DNA of 64,000 bases from an uncultured Acetatifactor sp. (GCA_910583845.1 CAJUAB010000016.1:1-64000); one strand, 5' to 3'. Counted from the stretch's first letter, positions 34,676 to 43,750 are shown. The notes: generated from the letters alone by a model not told the origin. Made by a program: numbers and translations.

Positions 34676-34704
34676 TTGATCACACAGCCGGTTTGTGTTA
34701 TGAT
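34676..34704 (+). promoter_or_regulatory. Promoter of the Lhr-type helicase gene
   Basis: TTGATC (34676-34681), a 17-bp spacer and TATGAT (34699-34704). The 208-bp leader that follows, up to ATG 34913, contains a CTGCCGTAAACGGCAG hairpin at about 34734 and no recognised riboswitch. The space 34575-34912 holds nothing else. Confidence 0.6.
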
Positions 34705-34912
34705 GGAACAAGAAAAAGCGGCATGGAAGCAGCTGCCGTAAACGGCAGTATGGCGGGATGGGGCAGGTATATCCCATGTGGGATCAAGCAGCTCCACAGG
34801 TATATGGAAGTCCAGCTAAGAAATGTCAAGAGGAAATTTAAAACAGTCTTGGAACGGAAGCCGCCACAAGGGGGCAGGAGTGGAGAGACGGAACTCTAAC
34901 AGGGGGAAGAAT

Positions 34913-37900
34913 ATGGAGGATTGCCTGCAATTATTCAGCAGTGACACGGCACAGTGGTTTCGGGAAAAACTGGGGAGTCCCACCCGTGTACAGGAGGCCT
35001 CCTGGCCGGCCATCGCCGCGGGGGGGCATGTGCTGGTGTCCGCTCCCACGGGCACAGGCAAAACGCTGTCGGCTTTTCTGGTATTTCTGGACAGGCTGAA
35101 AATCCGGGCGCTGGAGGGAAATCTTCCCCGGGAGTTACAACTGATCTATGTATCCCCTCTCAAATCTCTGGCGGCGGATATTCGTGAAAATCTAAGGAAG
35201 CCCCTGGAGGGAATCGGCGGCCAGGAACTGCTCTCCGTTGCCATCCGCACCGGGGATACCACCACCCGGGAGCGGCAGCAGATGGTGAAAAAGCCGCCTC
35301 ATATTTTGATTACCACCCCGGAGTCCCTTTATCTGATGCTGACCAGCAAGACGGGACAGAATGTACTGTGTACCGCCAGGGCTGTCATTATAGACGAACT
35401 TCATGCGCTCATTGACACCAAGCGGGGGGCGCACCTGATGCTTTCACTGGCCAGGCTGGACGCTTTGTGCGGCAGACCCTTGCAGCGAATCGGTCTGTCT
35501 GCCACCATTGCGCCTCTTGAGCAGGCGGCCCGGTACCTAGCCCCGGAGCCGGTGACGGTGGCGGCGCCAGCCATGGGGAAGAGTGTGCGGCTGCAGATTC
35601 TGGGGCCCTACGCGGACGCGCGCAAAAAGCGCAGGGACCCGGTGTGGCAGGAGCTGGCGGCGCTGGTGTACCAGTACTGCCAGGGAAACCGCAGCGTCAT
35701 CGCTTTTGTGGAAGGCAGGCGGTATGCGGAAAAACTGGCCTATTATGTGAATCTTCTGGGCGGGGAAGACTTTGCCCGTGTACATCACGGAAGTCTGGCC
35801 AAGGAGCAGCGACAGGAGACGGAAAGCGCTTTGCGGGAGGGGAGGCTGCGGCTTTTGTGCGCCACCTCATCCATGGAACTGGGCATCGACGTGGGGGAGA
35901 TTGATCAGGTATTGCAGGTGGGCTGCCCGCGCACCGTCTCCGGCACCTTGCAGAGGCTGGGCCGGGCGGGACACAATCCCTCCCGCACCAGCGTCATGTA
36001 TCTGTTTCCCAGGACGGCAGCGGAATGTGTGCTCTGTGGCATGACGGCCCAGCTGGCCAGGGAAAACAGGGTGGAACGCCTGAATCCTCCCGAGGGCTGT
36101 CTGGATATTCTGGCCCAGCATCTGGTGTCCATGGCGGCGTTTCGTTCCTATGAGGTGGAGGAAGTTCTGGAGATCCTTCCCAGGGCATGGCCTTTCCGGC
36201 AGATCACCAGAGAGGACGTGGAGTCCGTGCTGGAAATGCTGGCCGGGGATTATGAGCACAGAAGGGACATTCCGGTGAGGCCCCGGATTTTGTATGACCG
36301 CATCCACGGGAGAGTGGAGGGCGACGGATACAGCAGGATGCTGGCAATTTCAGCGGGAGGAACCATTCCGGACAAAGGACTTTACACCGTGCGTACCCAG
36401 GACGGTGTAAAAGTGGGGGAGGCGGATGAGGAATTTGTCTATGAGACCCAGAAAGGAGACCGCTTCCTGCTGGGGGCTTTTGCCTGGAGGGTGACGGCGA
36501 TTGACAGAGACACGGTGACGGTGGTTCAGGCCCCGGTAGAGGGAGCCCGACTGCCCTTCTGGCATGGGGAATTAAAGGGCAGGAACAGGGAGACGGGAAC
36601 GGCTTTCGGCCGGATTCTTCGGGGGCTCTGGGAGGCGGAGCAGCGGGGAGCGCTGGGGGAGGCTCTTGGAGCGCTGGGATTGGACGAATCGGCAACAGGG
36701 CTGGCGGAGGCCTATCTGCGGCGGCAGATGGAGGCCACCGGCGGTCTGCCTGATGACAGGACCATTCTGCTGGAGCATTTCAGGGATCAGTCCGGTCACA
36801 GTCAGCTGATGGTCCATTCCGTCTTTGGGAGACAGGTCAACAGTCCGTTGGCCCTGTTGGCAGCCCGGCGCGCTCAGCAGGAAATGGGAGTCAATGTGGG
36901 CAGTGTGGATGAGGAAGACGGATTTCTGCTCTATTCCTACGGGGACGAGGCCATGCCGGAGGGGCTGCTGCAACGGGTGGACCCGGAATCTGCGGAGGCG
37001 GTCCTGGCGGCTCTGCTGCCCTCTACCCCTCTTTTCAATATGGCTTTCCGTTATAACTGCGGCAGGGCGCTGATGATGGGAGTGCGGGGCAAAGGCAGGC
37101 AGCCTCTGTGGATGCAGCGGCTTCGCAGCGCGGAGATGCTGGACCAGGTGGCGGGAGAGAAGGATCATCCTCTGATGCGGGAGACCCGGCGGGAGTGCAT
37201 GAATCAGCTGTGGGACGTGGCGGGGCTGCGGGAGCTTCTGGAGAATATTCAGGCTGGGGAGATCCGGGTGCGGGAGGTTTATACGGACACGGCCTCCCCC
37301 ATGTCGCTGCCTCTGCAATGGAGCCAGGAGGCGGCGATGATGTACGACTACGCCCCCACGCCCAGAGGGATATACCGGGCTGTGGAGGAAGCCTTGCAGC
37401 GGGAGGAAATGCTGCGGCAGGAAAAGAATCTGGTGCGCCCGGATATGGAGGAACTGGCCCGGGCAGGGGAGGAAGGGCGTCTGTACGGGGGCGGAATGCC
37501 CCAGGATGAGAGTCAGCTTCACGCCCTGCTGATGACCGAGGGGGATCTGGCGGCGGGGGAACTGGAGATTCCTGTGGAGTGGCTGGAGAAACTGGCGGGG
37601 GAGGAGCGCGCTCTTTATCTGGAACAGGGGCTTTGGATTGCCGCCGAAGAGCAGGCGTTGTATGAGGAGGCCCTTGCGTCCTCCTCCGGCGGCGCGGCGG
37701 CGGATGTTGTCCGGCGGATGCTGCGCTACCGGGGCGGAGCCACTGCGGACCAGGTGGCGCGGCGATATGGATGGACGGTGGAAGAAGCCCGGCAGGTGCT
37801 GGAAGAACTGCTGAGCAGGGAAGAAGCGGCGGCCCAGGAAGAGCAGGGCCAGACCGTATACTACCATGCCCGGCTGTACAGGCGGGCCAGAATCCGCACC

Positions 37901-39109
37901 CTGAAAAACCGCCGGGAGGAGATATCCACCTGCTCTCCGGAAAACTATGCGGCGCTGCTGCTGTCACGCATACAGCGTTCCGCCCCGCCCCAGGAGGCTC
38001 TGCGGGAAACCCTTCGGTCCTTTGCGGGCATGGCTCTGCCAGTGGCCATGTGGGAGGAGCTGATCTTGAGCGCCCGGGTACGGGGGTACAGGGAGGGGCA
38101 GCTGGATGCCTTTCTGGCCCAGGGGGAATACTTCTGGCACATGGAGGAGGGCGGCAGGCTGGCGTTCGATGCCGCGGAGGAGATTGACTGGAACCGGGAG
38201 GCGCAGATCCCCTGGGAGGAATTGTCCGACCGCGAGAAGCGCCTGACGGAGGCTCTGGCCCGTCGGGGAGCCAGCTTTCCCCAGGCGCTCAGCCATGTGC
38301 TGGAGGGGGAATCCCCTCATGACGTGCTGCTTTCCCTGATGGAAAAGGGACTGGTATGCGCGGACAGCTTTGTACCGGTGCGGCAGTGGCTGAACCGGGA
38401 AAAGACGGAGAAGGCCGCGGCCCGGCGACGGGTGGGAGCCAGGGTAAAGGTTTTGCAGGCAGGACGATTTGACCTGGTGAGACCTCTGCGTCCTTTGACG
38501 GTGCAGGAACAGATGGAGAGATGCTTTGAGCGGTATCTGATTCTGTGCCGGGAGACTGCCGCCGCATGGGGACTGTCCTGGACGGAGGCGCTGAGAATTC
38601 TGCGGGTATGGGAGTACACCGGGCAGGTGCGCAGGGGATATTTTGTGAGGGGGCTTTCCGGAGCGCAGTTTCTGCGCAGGCAGGATTTTGAGAGTGTGAC
38701 GGGCCGGCTGATGTATCCCGGCACGGAGACGGCCTGGCTGAATGCCGCCGATCCCATGCAGCCCTGGGGAAAACTGCTTTCTCATGAGCCGGGGCGTAGC
38801 TTTGTCAATGTGCCGGGGACGGCTGTGGCATTTCAGGGAGGCCTGCCGGTGGCGGTGTTTGAGCGGCAGGGCAGGGTGCTGCGCTGTTTTGGGTCAGAGG
38901 AATTGCGGGAGAGCGATTCCGAAAGAAGCCGTTTGCGGGAAAATGAACTGACGGAGCTCCTGACCCTGTTTGCGCAGGAGTATCGCGGGGGAAGGATTTT
39001 TCCGGGAAAGAAACGCGTCTCGGTGAAGGAATACCCGGCCCAGGCGGCAGATGCCCTGGCGACGGGCGGTTTTTTGCATGAGGTACAGGATTATGTACTG
39101 TATCGGTAG
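34913..39109 (+). CDS. lhr: Lhr-type DEAD/DEAH-box helicase, large
   Basis: A 1398-residue helicase. The RecA-like core (1-400) carries Walker A SAPTGTGKT (Lys50), motif II DELH (Asp161), the SAT-type motif (LSATIAPL), and motif VI LGRAGHNPSRTS. The winged-helix and Lhr-core domain continue to about 750, and the C-terminal half (about 800-1398) is the extended Lhr CTD seen in long bacterial Lhr proteins. Long Lhr enzymes translocate on ssDNA and are linked to DNA repair or RNA:DNA processing; the precise role in Firmicutes is unclear. AGGGGGAAG precedes ATG 34913, rather than the earlier codon at 34823. The gene has its own promoter at 34676-34704. Confidence 0.9.
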   Translation: MEDCLQLFSSDTAQWFREKLGSPTRVQEASWPAIAAGGHVLVSAPTGTGKTLSAFLVFLDRLKIRALEGNLPRELQLIYVSPLKSLAADIRENLRKPLEGIGGQELLSVAIRTGDTTTRERQQMVKKPPHILITTPESLYLMLTSKTGQNVLCTARAVIIDELHALIDTKRGAHLMLSLARLDALCGRPLQRIGLSATIAPLEQAARYLAPEPVTVAAPAMGKSVRLQILGPYADARKKRRDPVWQELAALVYQYCQGNRSVIAFVEGRRYAEKLAYYVNLLGGEDFARVHHGSLAKEQRQETESALREGRLRLLCATSSMELGIDVGEIDQVLQVGCPRTVSGTLQRLGRAGHNPSRTSVMYLFPRTAAECVLCGMTAQLARENRVERLNPPEGCLDILAQHLVSMAAFRSYEVEEVLEILPRAWPFRQITREDVESVLEMLAGDYEHRRDIPVRPRILYDRIHGRVEGDGYSRMLAISAGGTIPDKGLYTVRTQDGVKVGEADEEFVYETQKGDRFLLGAFAWRVTAIDRDTVTVVQAPVEGARLPFWHGELKGRNRETGTAFGRILRGLWEAEQRGALGEALGALGLDESATGLAEAYLRRQMEATGGLPDDRTILLEHFRDQSGHSQLMVHSVFGRQVNSPLALLAARRAQQEMGVNVGSVDEEDGFLLYSYGDEAMPEGLLQRVDPESAEAVLAALLPSTPLFNMAFRYNCGRALMMGVRGKGRQPLWMQRLRSAEMLDQVAGEKDHPLMRETRRECMNQLWDVAGLRELLENIQAGEIRVREVYTDTASPMSLPLQWSQEAAMMYDYAPTPRGIYRAVEEALQREEMLRQEKNLVRPDMEELARAGEEGRLYGGGMPQDESQLHALLMTEGDLAAGELEIPVEWLEKLAGEERALYLEQGLWIAAEEQALYEEALASSSGGAAADVVRRMLRYRGGATADQVARRYGWTVEEARQVLEELLSREEAAAQEEQGQTVYYHARLYRRARIRTLKNRREEISTCSPENYAALLLSRIQRSAPPQEALRETLRSFAGMALPVAMWEELILSARVRGYREGQLDAFLAQGEYFWHMEEGGRLAFDAAEEIDWNREAQIPWEELSDREKRLTEALARRGASFPQALSHVLEGESPHDVLLSLMEKGLVCADSFVPVRQWLNREKTEKAAARRRVGARVKVLQAGRFDLVRPLRPLTVQEQMERCFERYLILCRETAAAWGLSWTEALRILRVWEYTGQVRRGYFVRGLSGAQFLRRQDFESVTGRLMYPGTETAWLNAADPMQPWGKLLSHEPGRSFVNVPGTAVAFQGGLPVAVFERQGRVLRCFGSEELRESDSERSRLRENELTELLTLFAQEYRGGRIFPGKKRVSVKEYPAQAADALATGGFLHEVQDYVLYR

Positions 39110-39169
39110 GGATGGGGAAGAGCGGCCATCTCCGGTCAAAAAGGGTAGTGGACAAAGGGTGTAAAGCCA

Positions 39170-39594
39170 TTGACAACTAAACAGACTTTACACTCTTGCG
39201 GTTGATATACCCGATTAGATGGCTGCTTTGTTTAATCCGGGAATCAGTTCGTTCATTTTCAGAATTTCTTCGACCGTATCCATGCCATCCTGCAATCTGG
39301 CGAATTTCTTGTTCGCGTTCAATTCAAACAGCTTTTGCGAAAGCTGTAGTTCTGTCAATTGCTCATGCATTTTATTTTGCCTGACATCCATCATTTTCAT
39401 GTGATCATCCATCTTGTCAAGCCGGGTGTCCATCTGATCAAGTCTGGAATCCATCTGATCGAGTCTGGAGTCCATTTTGCCAAGCTGTTCAAGTATTTTC
39501 TGAAACATTTCCATGCTTTCTCTGTCCATAAGTTTGTACCTCCTGTATAAAGAAGTATACCACCTGCGGAGTGTAAAGTCTATTTAATTGTCAA
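39170..39594. mobile_element. Terminal-inverted-repeat cassette around a coiled-coil gene
   Basis: The arms are inverted repeats: 39170-39210 on the plus strand and 39594-39555 on the minus. Over the outer 26 bases they differ at two positions (reading inward TTGACAAYTAAAYAGACTTT and on); further inward both hold a TGR-TATAC block. Both arms read a TTGACA box inward. The flanks also share TAAAGC. The 104-codon coiled-coil gene fills the interior. No obvious target duplication was seen and there is no transposase, so it is either a MITE-like non-autonomous unit, an invertible segment, or a duplicated promoter. Confidence 0.6.
39215..39529 (-). CDS. Small coiled-coil protein with heptad repeats
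   Basis: A 104-residue cytoplasmic protein that is almost entirely helical coiled coil. It has near-perfect heptads KMDSRLDQMDSRLDQ, then DTRLDKMDDHMKMMDVRQNK, followed by a less regular helix (LNANKKFARLQDGMDTVEEI). No enzyme or membrane segment. Similar short LDQMDSRLD-type coiled-coil proteins occur in Lachnospiraceae with unknown roles, and the repeats make family assignment difficult. AGGAGGTACAAACTT precedes the ATG at 39529, and an extended -10 (TGG TATACT) of the right arm lies upstream. It is contained wholly inside the TIR cassette 39170-39594, with no partner. Confidence 0.75.
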   Translation of the reverse strand: MDRESMEMFQKILEQLGKMDSRLDQMDSRLDQMDTRLDKMDDHMKMMDVRQNKMHEQLTELQLSQKLFELNANKKFARLQDGMDTVEEILKMNELIPGLNKAAI

Positions 39595-40204
39595 GGTGCT
39601 TTAAATATTTTTTCGGCTGCCGCACTTCTCTGTTGCTGAATGTGGCAGCTATTTTATTGAATTCTTTTTCGGTTTCTGAAATCCCGAGGTGCCAGAAGAG
39701 CGCCATGACATACAGCAGACTTATAATACTATAATATGGAGAAATAAGCGAAATGGAGGTAAGTCGCCGGAGTGTAATTATGTGTGTACCCTTACCAGAG
39801 AGTGGATTAAGCGGAGAAGCTGTCGTCTTACGGAATTGAGAATTGCAAGGAAGCCGGGCGTGAAACGAAGACGCAGGCCCATGAAACGCTCATCGAAGCA
39901 GGAATAACGGAAAACCAATAAGGACAGGGGAAATTTCCGCCGGAAATGCTGACTGGGAGTCACGCATCAGACTTTCTGACCCGGGTGAACGGGAGCAGAG
40001 ACAGAAAAAGAAGTACAATCAGATGTTCAGATCCGTATTTGTCATGATCTGTAAAAAATGCAATTTTAATAAAAGAAGTCTATCACAGACAGAATACTTT
40101 TTCAAGTATAAACGAAAAATTTTTCAATAAGTCTTTTGGCTAACTTCTTGAAAATCTGGTATAGCAAGCGGGGAATTCTTATGATACCAAAGCGGAGGTG
40201 GCTT
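39595..40204. other. Degenerate accessory sequence without a clear gene
   Basis: A hairpin with a GGCTGCC stem followed by a U-rich run lies near 39615-39655. TATAAT-like boxes lie near 39720-39735. A 28-codon frame starting at 39753 (MEVSRRSVIMCV) and an adjoining frame, ending SYGIENCKEAGRETKTQAHE and 11 more, are fragments in different frames. These look like pieces of decayed genes. AT-rich sequence to 40130 carries nothing I can name. Confidence 0.4.
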
Positions 40205-40369
40205 ATGATACAGATATGCCGGAAAGATAAGGAAGGGGAGGCCATGCGCAGATATAAGCCCGCCATCCTCAGGGGCGTCCTGGACGATTCAGGGATAGTG
40301 GAGGATGCCGTGAAGCTGGCCATCGTTAGCGGAAAATGGCAGAAGCCCCCCAACCTTTCCGCCAAATGA
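40205..40369 (+). CDS. Hypothetical short ORF, possibly a gene fragment
   Basis: A 54-codon frame (MIQICRKDKEGEAMRRYKPA onward) follows GCGGAGGTGG. No family recognised. It is overlapped near its end by a second frame (40336-40473), and the two could be the parts of one frameshifted gene. Base use is ordinary. Confidence 0.3.
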   Translation: MIQICRKDKEGEAMRRYKPAILRGVLDDSGIVEDAVKLAIVSGKWQKPPNLSAK

Positions 40370-40473
40370 AGGACTTCTGGAAACTGGAGGACTTCAAGAA
40401 CACAAAATACAACTATATCCTGATTGAAGTGATAGAATATTGGGGCTTGACATACGCTCTGCTCCAGGTATAA
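40336..40473 (+). CDS. Hypothetical short ORF, probable second half of a broken gene
   Basis: A 45-codon frame, MAEAPQPFRQMKDFWKLEDF followed by an aromatic C-terminus ending YALLQV, overlaps 40205-40369 in another frame. No ribosome site of its own. It is followed directly by the terminator 40487-40540, which suggests that a real transcript once ended here. Confidence 0.3.
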   Translation: MAEAPQPFRQMKDFWKLEDFKNTKYNYILIEVIEYWGLTYALLQV

Positions 40474-40486
40474 TAAGAGACACAAT

Positions 40487-40540
40487 GGCAGAAAGAATAA
40501 TAGTTCCACGATTTTGTGGACGTTATTCTTTCTGCCTTTT
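40487..40540 (+). terminator. Rho-independent terminator
   Basis: A perfect 14-bp stem, GGCAGAAAGAATAA (40487-40500), pairs with TTATTCTTTCTGCC (40523-40536), with TCCAC-GTGGA in the loop, followed by TTTTTC. It ends the unit to the left, 36 bp before Rpn. Confidence 0.85.
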
Positions 40541-40576
40541 TCATCTTAGAACAGACAATGCAGGAGGAGCTGATTT

Positions 40577-41542
40577 ATGGCAAAACAAGAAGGAAAAACA
40601 ATTGCAAACCGAAAGGTAAAAGACAGTGCGTTCACGGCATATTTCGGAGAACCCGAAAATGCCTGCAAACTGTATGCGGCGCTGGGGGATGGGGAGGTGT
40701 CCCCAGAGGATATCACCTATGTAACGCTGGAGGGGGTGCTGTTTATCGCCAGAAAGAATGACTTGGCTTTCACAGTGAAGAACCGTGTGCTGGTCATCAG
40801 CGAACATCAGTCCACGATCAATGAGAACATGCCTCTGAGGGACTTGCTTTATCTGGGACGCACATTGGAGAAACTGTTGGATGAGAGGATGATCTACAGA
40901 CGCAGGCTGTTCCAGATCCCCACTCCAGAGTTCTATGTTTTTTACAATGGAGATGAGCCCTGTCCGCCGGAGAAAATTATGCGGCTTTCCGATGCTTTCC
41001 TTGATAAAACGGAGCATCCTATGGTAGAATTGAAAGTGAAAGTAATCAATATCAATCTGCCGTCGGGACATAGGCTGCTGCGGGACTGCCGTCCCATGTA
41101 CGAGTACTCCTGGTTCATCCAGCGGATCAAGGATTATCTGGGAGCCGGATGGATTCGGGACGAGGCGATCACACAGGCGGTCAGAGACTGCAAGGAAGAG
41201 GGAATCCTGACGGAGTTCATGCGGGAACATGGTTCGGAGGTAGTAAACATGCTGTATACACAGTGGAATTATGATGATGCGGTTGCGGTGGAGAGGGAAG
41301 AGGCGTATGAGGAGGGGCTGAACAGGGGTATTACGAAAGGCGTTACTGAAGGAATAGCGAAAGGCAGATTGGCCGAGAGCCGACAGGTTATATATACTTT
41401 CCTGGATCATCTGGGTGAGATACCTCAGGATATTCGCAGCCGCATTGAGAGTGAGCAGGATGCCAAAGTTTTGAAACAGTGGTACACCGCCGCTCCCGGT
41501 GTGAAAAGTTTTGAAGAATTCAGGCTGTGTATGGACCGTTGA
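40577..41542 (+). CDS. Rpn-family PD-(D/E)XK nuclease (putative transposase-like)
   Basis: A 321-residue protein of the Rpn/PDDEXK family. The nuclease core shows KNDLAFTVKNRVLVISEHQS, where the acidic residue is followed by the E-x-Q motif, then PLRDLLYLGRTLE. Its C-terminus has charged repeats GLNRGITKGVTEGIAKGR, a helical feature of this family. Rpn proteins are recombination-promoting DNA nucleases linked to phage defence and horizontal transfer. A GGAGGAG site precedes ATG 40577. It is an isolated gene after a terminator in an accessory patch; there is no partner. Confidence 0.8.
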   Translation: MAKQEGKTIANRKVKDSAFTAYFGEPENACKLYAALGDGEVSPEDITYVTLEGVLFIARKNDLAFTVKNRVLVISEHQSTINENMPLRDLLYLGRTLEKLLDERMIYRRRLFQIPTPEFYVFYNGDEPCPPEKIMRLSDAFLDKTEHPMVELKVKVININLPSGHRLLRDCRPMYEYSWFIQRIKDYLGAGWIRDEAITQAVRDCKEEGILTEFMREHGSEVVNMLYTQWNYDDAVAVEREEAYEEGLNRGITKGVTEGIAKGRLAESRQVIYTFLDHLGEIPQDIRSRIESEQDAKVLKQWYTAAPGVKSFEEFRLCMDR

Positions 41543-41763
41543 AAACGCAAATAAGCACCTGAAAGCAGCAGACTATGTACAAAACACGCATATTGACACG
41601 GTTCTTCAATGATGTCACAGTGTATTGGATCGGTGGAACCTTCGGCTGCGCCTGATGTACGACAATCTGCGCAATCATTTTTCCACCGATTATGATGCGG
41701 TAGATTTTCGAAAGAATATGGCCTGGTGGGGTGACGGAAACGGTAAAAAATTGCGGTTGGGGA
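41543..41763. other. Gene debris before the ABC-2 exporter
   Basis: A 45-codon frame from 41655 (MYDNLRNHFSTDYDAVDFRK and on to LRLGIDRGALFLL) runs into the exporter promoter at 41764-41793 and has no ribosome site. It resembles the eroded end of a gene; no family is recognised. The remainder of the gap is without features. Confidence 0.3.
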
Positions 41764-41793
41764 TTGACAGGGGAGCTTTGTTTTTGTTATGAT
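41764..41793 (+). promoter_or_regulatory. Promoter of the ABC-2 exporter operon
   Basis: A perfect TTGACA (41764-41769), an 18-bp spacer and TATGAT (41788-41793). Confidence 0.7.
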
Positions 41794-41797
41794 AAAA

Positions 41798-41864
41798 TTC
41801 CCTGCGTCCGATAAAGGGATCAGCAGGGAAAACTGAATAGTATCCATCGGCAAAATCCGATGGA
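41798..41864 (+). promoter_or_regulatory. Two leader hairpins of the exporter operon
   Basis: TTCCCTGC (41798-41805) pairs with GCAGGGAA (41823-41830), and TCCATCGG (41843-41850) pairs with CCGATGGA (41857-41864). Both are in the 120-bp leader ahead of ATG 41916. They are perfect stems without a terminator tail. They could be an uncharacterised RNA switch or simply mRNA stabilisers. Confidence 0.5.
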
Positions 41865-41915
41865 GCCGGACTACTTGGAAAGATGCGGAGACATAACTAC
41901 CAGGAGGAAGCAACG

Positions 41916-42704
41916 ATGATTACGATGGAAAACGTGTGCAAATCGTACAGGATTGCAAAGCGGAGCGGCGGCTTTCACGAGGCCATAAAAGCCCTGTTTC
42001 ACAGGGAGTATGAGGAGATTCACGCTCTCAGAGACGTGAGCTTTACCATTTCCGACGGGGAGATGGTAGGCTATATAGGCCCCAATGGAGCGGGGAAAAG
42101 CTCCACGATCAAAATTCTCAGCGGAATATTGACACCTGACAGCGGCAGCTGTCTGATAGACGGCAGGGTGCCCTGGAAGAACCGGATTGAGCATGTGCGC
42201 CAGATCGGCGTGGTATTCGGACAGCGCTCGCAGCTGTGGTGGGATGTTCCGGTCATAGATTCCTACGAACTCTTAAAGGATATTTATACGATTCCCGACC
42301 ATGTATATCGGTCCAATCTGGACGAATTGACGGAATTACTGAATCTGGGGGAACTGCTGCGCACTCCGGCCCGGCAGTTGTCTCTCGGGCAGCGCATGCG
42401 CTGTGAGATTGCGGGCTCTCTGCTGCACAGTCCCAGGATTCTGTTTCTGGACGAGCCCACCATCGGATTGGACGCGGTGTCCAAGCTGGCCGTTCGAGAT
42501 TTTATCAGGAAGCAGAATGAGAATCATAAAACCACCGTGATTCTGACCACCCATGACATGCAGGATATCGAGGCGCTGACCAGGAGGATCATTTTGATCG
42601 GAAAGGGACAGATTCTGTTGGACGGCACACTGGAGGATATCCGGCGGGGCGGAGAGAATATCGACGAGGAAGTGGCCCAGCTGTATCGCAGTTATGAGAT
42701 ATGA
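41916..42704 (+). CDS. ABC-2 exporter ATPase
   Basis: A 262-residue ABC ATPase. Walker A GYIGPNGAGKSSTIKIL, signature LSLGQRMRCEIA and Walker B ILFLDEPTIGLD are seen, with the switch histidine in TTHDMQDIEAL. The long N-terminal segment with FHREYEEIHALRDVSF matches the exporters whose ATPase precedes two COG4587/COG3694-type permeases. These export small hydrophobic molecules or drugs; the substrate is unknown. ATG 41916 follows AGGAGGAAGCAACG; the ATG at 41883 is less well placed. It leads a three-gene operon (ATPase, permease 1, permease 2) transcribed from 41764. Confidence 0.9.
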   Translation: MITMENVCKSYRIAKRSGGFHEAIKALFHREYEEIHALRDVSFTISDGEMVGYIGPNGAGKSSTIKILSGILTPDSGSCLIDGRVPWKNRIEHVRQIGVVFGQRSQLWWDVPVIDSYELLKDIYTIPDHVYRSNLDELTELLNLGELLRTPARQLSLGQRMRCEIAGSLLHSPRILFLDEPTIGLDAVSKLAVRDFIRKQNENHKTTVILTTHDMQDIEALTRRIILIGKGQILLDGTLEDIRRGGENIDEEVAQLYRSYEI

Positions 42705-42725
42705 GGTAAGAAGAGGAAGAGAGCT

Positions 42726-43529
42726 ATGAAAAAATATTTTTCGTTCTTCCGGCTGCGGTTTTTCATGGGACTGCAATACCGGACAGCCGCGGCGGCGGGG
42801 ATCGTTACTCAGTTTTTTTGGGGAGCCATGGAGATTCTGGTGTACCGGGCATTTTATGAGGCGGACGCGGCGGTCTTTCCCATGAGCTTTGAGGCGGTGG
42901 TGACATATATCTGGCTGCAGCAGGCTTTTCTTGCGGTGTTTGGAGCCTGGATCATGGAGGGGGAGATTTTTGACGCCATCCGAAACGGCAATATCGCCTA
43001 TGAGCTGTGCCGACCAGTGAGTATTTATCAGATGTGGTTTTCCCGGTCGCTGGCAAACCGTACATCCAAAGCTCTGCTGCGCTGTATTCCGATTCTGGTG
43101 GTGGCATCGCTGCTGCCCTCTCCCTATGGGCTGCGGCTTCCCGCCAGTCCGTTGCATGCTGGCGTGTTTCTTCTTACGCTGGTGCTGGGGCTTCTGGTCA
43201 TAGTGGCATTTACCATGTTGGTGTATATTACGACTTTTTATACCCTCTCTCCGGAGGGGGTCCGGATTTTCTGCGTCTCGGCGGTGGAGTTTTTTGCCGG
43301 GGCCGTGATACCGTTGCCCTTTTTCCCGGAAAAAATTCGTTATATTCTGGAACTGCTGCCCTTTGCGGCCATGCAGAATGTGCCCCTGCGGATCTACAGC
43401 GGCAGCATGTCCGGGGATGAGATGCTGCGGGCGGTCTGCCTGCAGGTGTTCTGGCTGGCGGCGATGGTCGCGGCCGGGCGGAGCCTGTGCCGGAGGGCGG
43501 AGAGAAAGGTGACGGTGCAGGGCGGGTAG
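42726..43529 (+). CDS. ABC-2 type exporter permease 1
   Basis: A 267-residue protein with six predicted helices. It begins FRLRFFMGLQYRTAAAAGIV and shows FDAIRNGNIAYELCRPVSIY, typical of the COG4587-like permeases partnered with the above ATPase. The helical hairpin ending FAAMQNVPLRIYSG is also a family feature. GAGGAAGAGAG precedes ATG 42726. It is 21 bp after the ATPase. Between it and the second permease lie three 62-bp tandem repeats, so the two permeases are separated by an unusual spacer. Confidence 0.9.
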   Translation: MKKYFSFFRLRFFMGLQYRTAAAAGIVTQFFWGAMEILVYRAFYEADAAVFPMSFEAVVTYIWLQQAFLAVFGAWIMEGEIFDAIRNGNIAYELCRPVSIYQMWFSRSLANRTSKALLRCIPILVVASLLPSPYGLRLPASPLHAGVFLLTLVLGLLVIVAFTMLVYITTFYTLSPEGVRIFCVSAVEFFAGAVIPLPFFPEKIRYILELLPFAAMQNVPLRIYSGSMSGDEMLRAVCLQVFWLAAMVAAGRSLCRRAERKVTVQGG

Positions 43530-43546
43530 GAACTGACACAAATATC

Positions 43547-43745
43547 GGGCAGACGGGAGAATGTGAAAAAAAGAATTTCACGGTCTTGATGAGAGTGCCC
43601 GCCAAGGCGGGCAGACGGGAGAATGTGAAAAAAAGAATTTTCATGGTCCTGATGAGAGTGCCCGCCAAGGCGGGCAGACGGGAGAATGTGAAAAAAGAAT
43701 TTCACGGTCCTGATGAGAGTGTCCGCCAAAGCGGGCAGACGGGGG
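43547..43745 (+). repeat. Three 62-bp tandem repeats with hairpin ends
   Basis: Units start at GGGCAGACGGG at 43547, 43609, 43672 and (partial) 43733, with lengths 62, 63 and 61. Each ends in a GCCCGCCAAGGCGGGC hairpin (43597-43612, 43660-43675; 43721-43736 is a degenerate copy) and contains GAGAATGTGAAAA and GATGAGAGTG. They are adjoining, without spacers. The repeats lie wholly between two permease genes of one operon and may form mRNA stems affecting the second gene. Confidence 0.9.
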
Positions 43746-43750
43746 TTTTT

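Noticed and set aside
43547..43745. CRISPR array
   Set aside because: The units are directly adjoining without variable spacers, and no cas genes are present.
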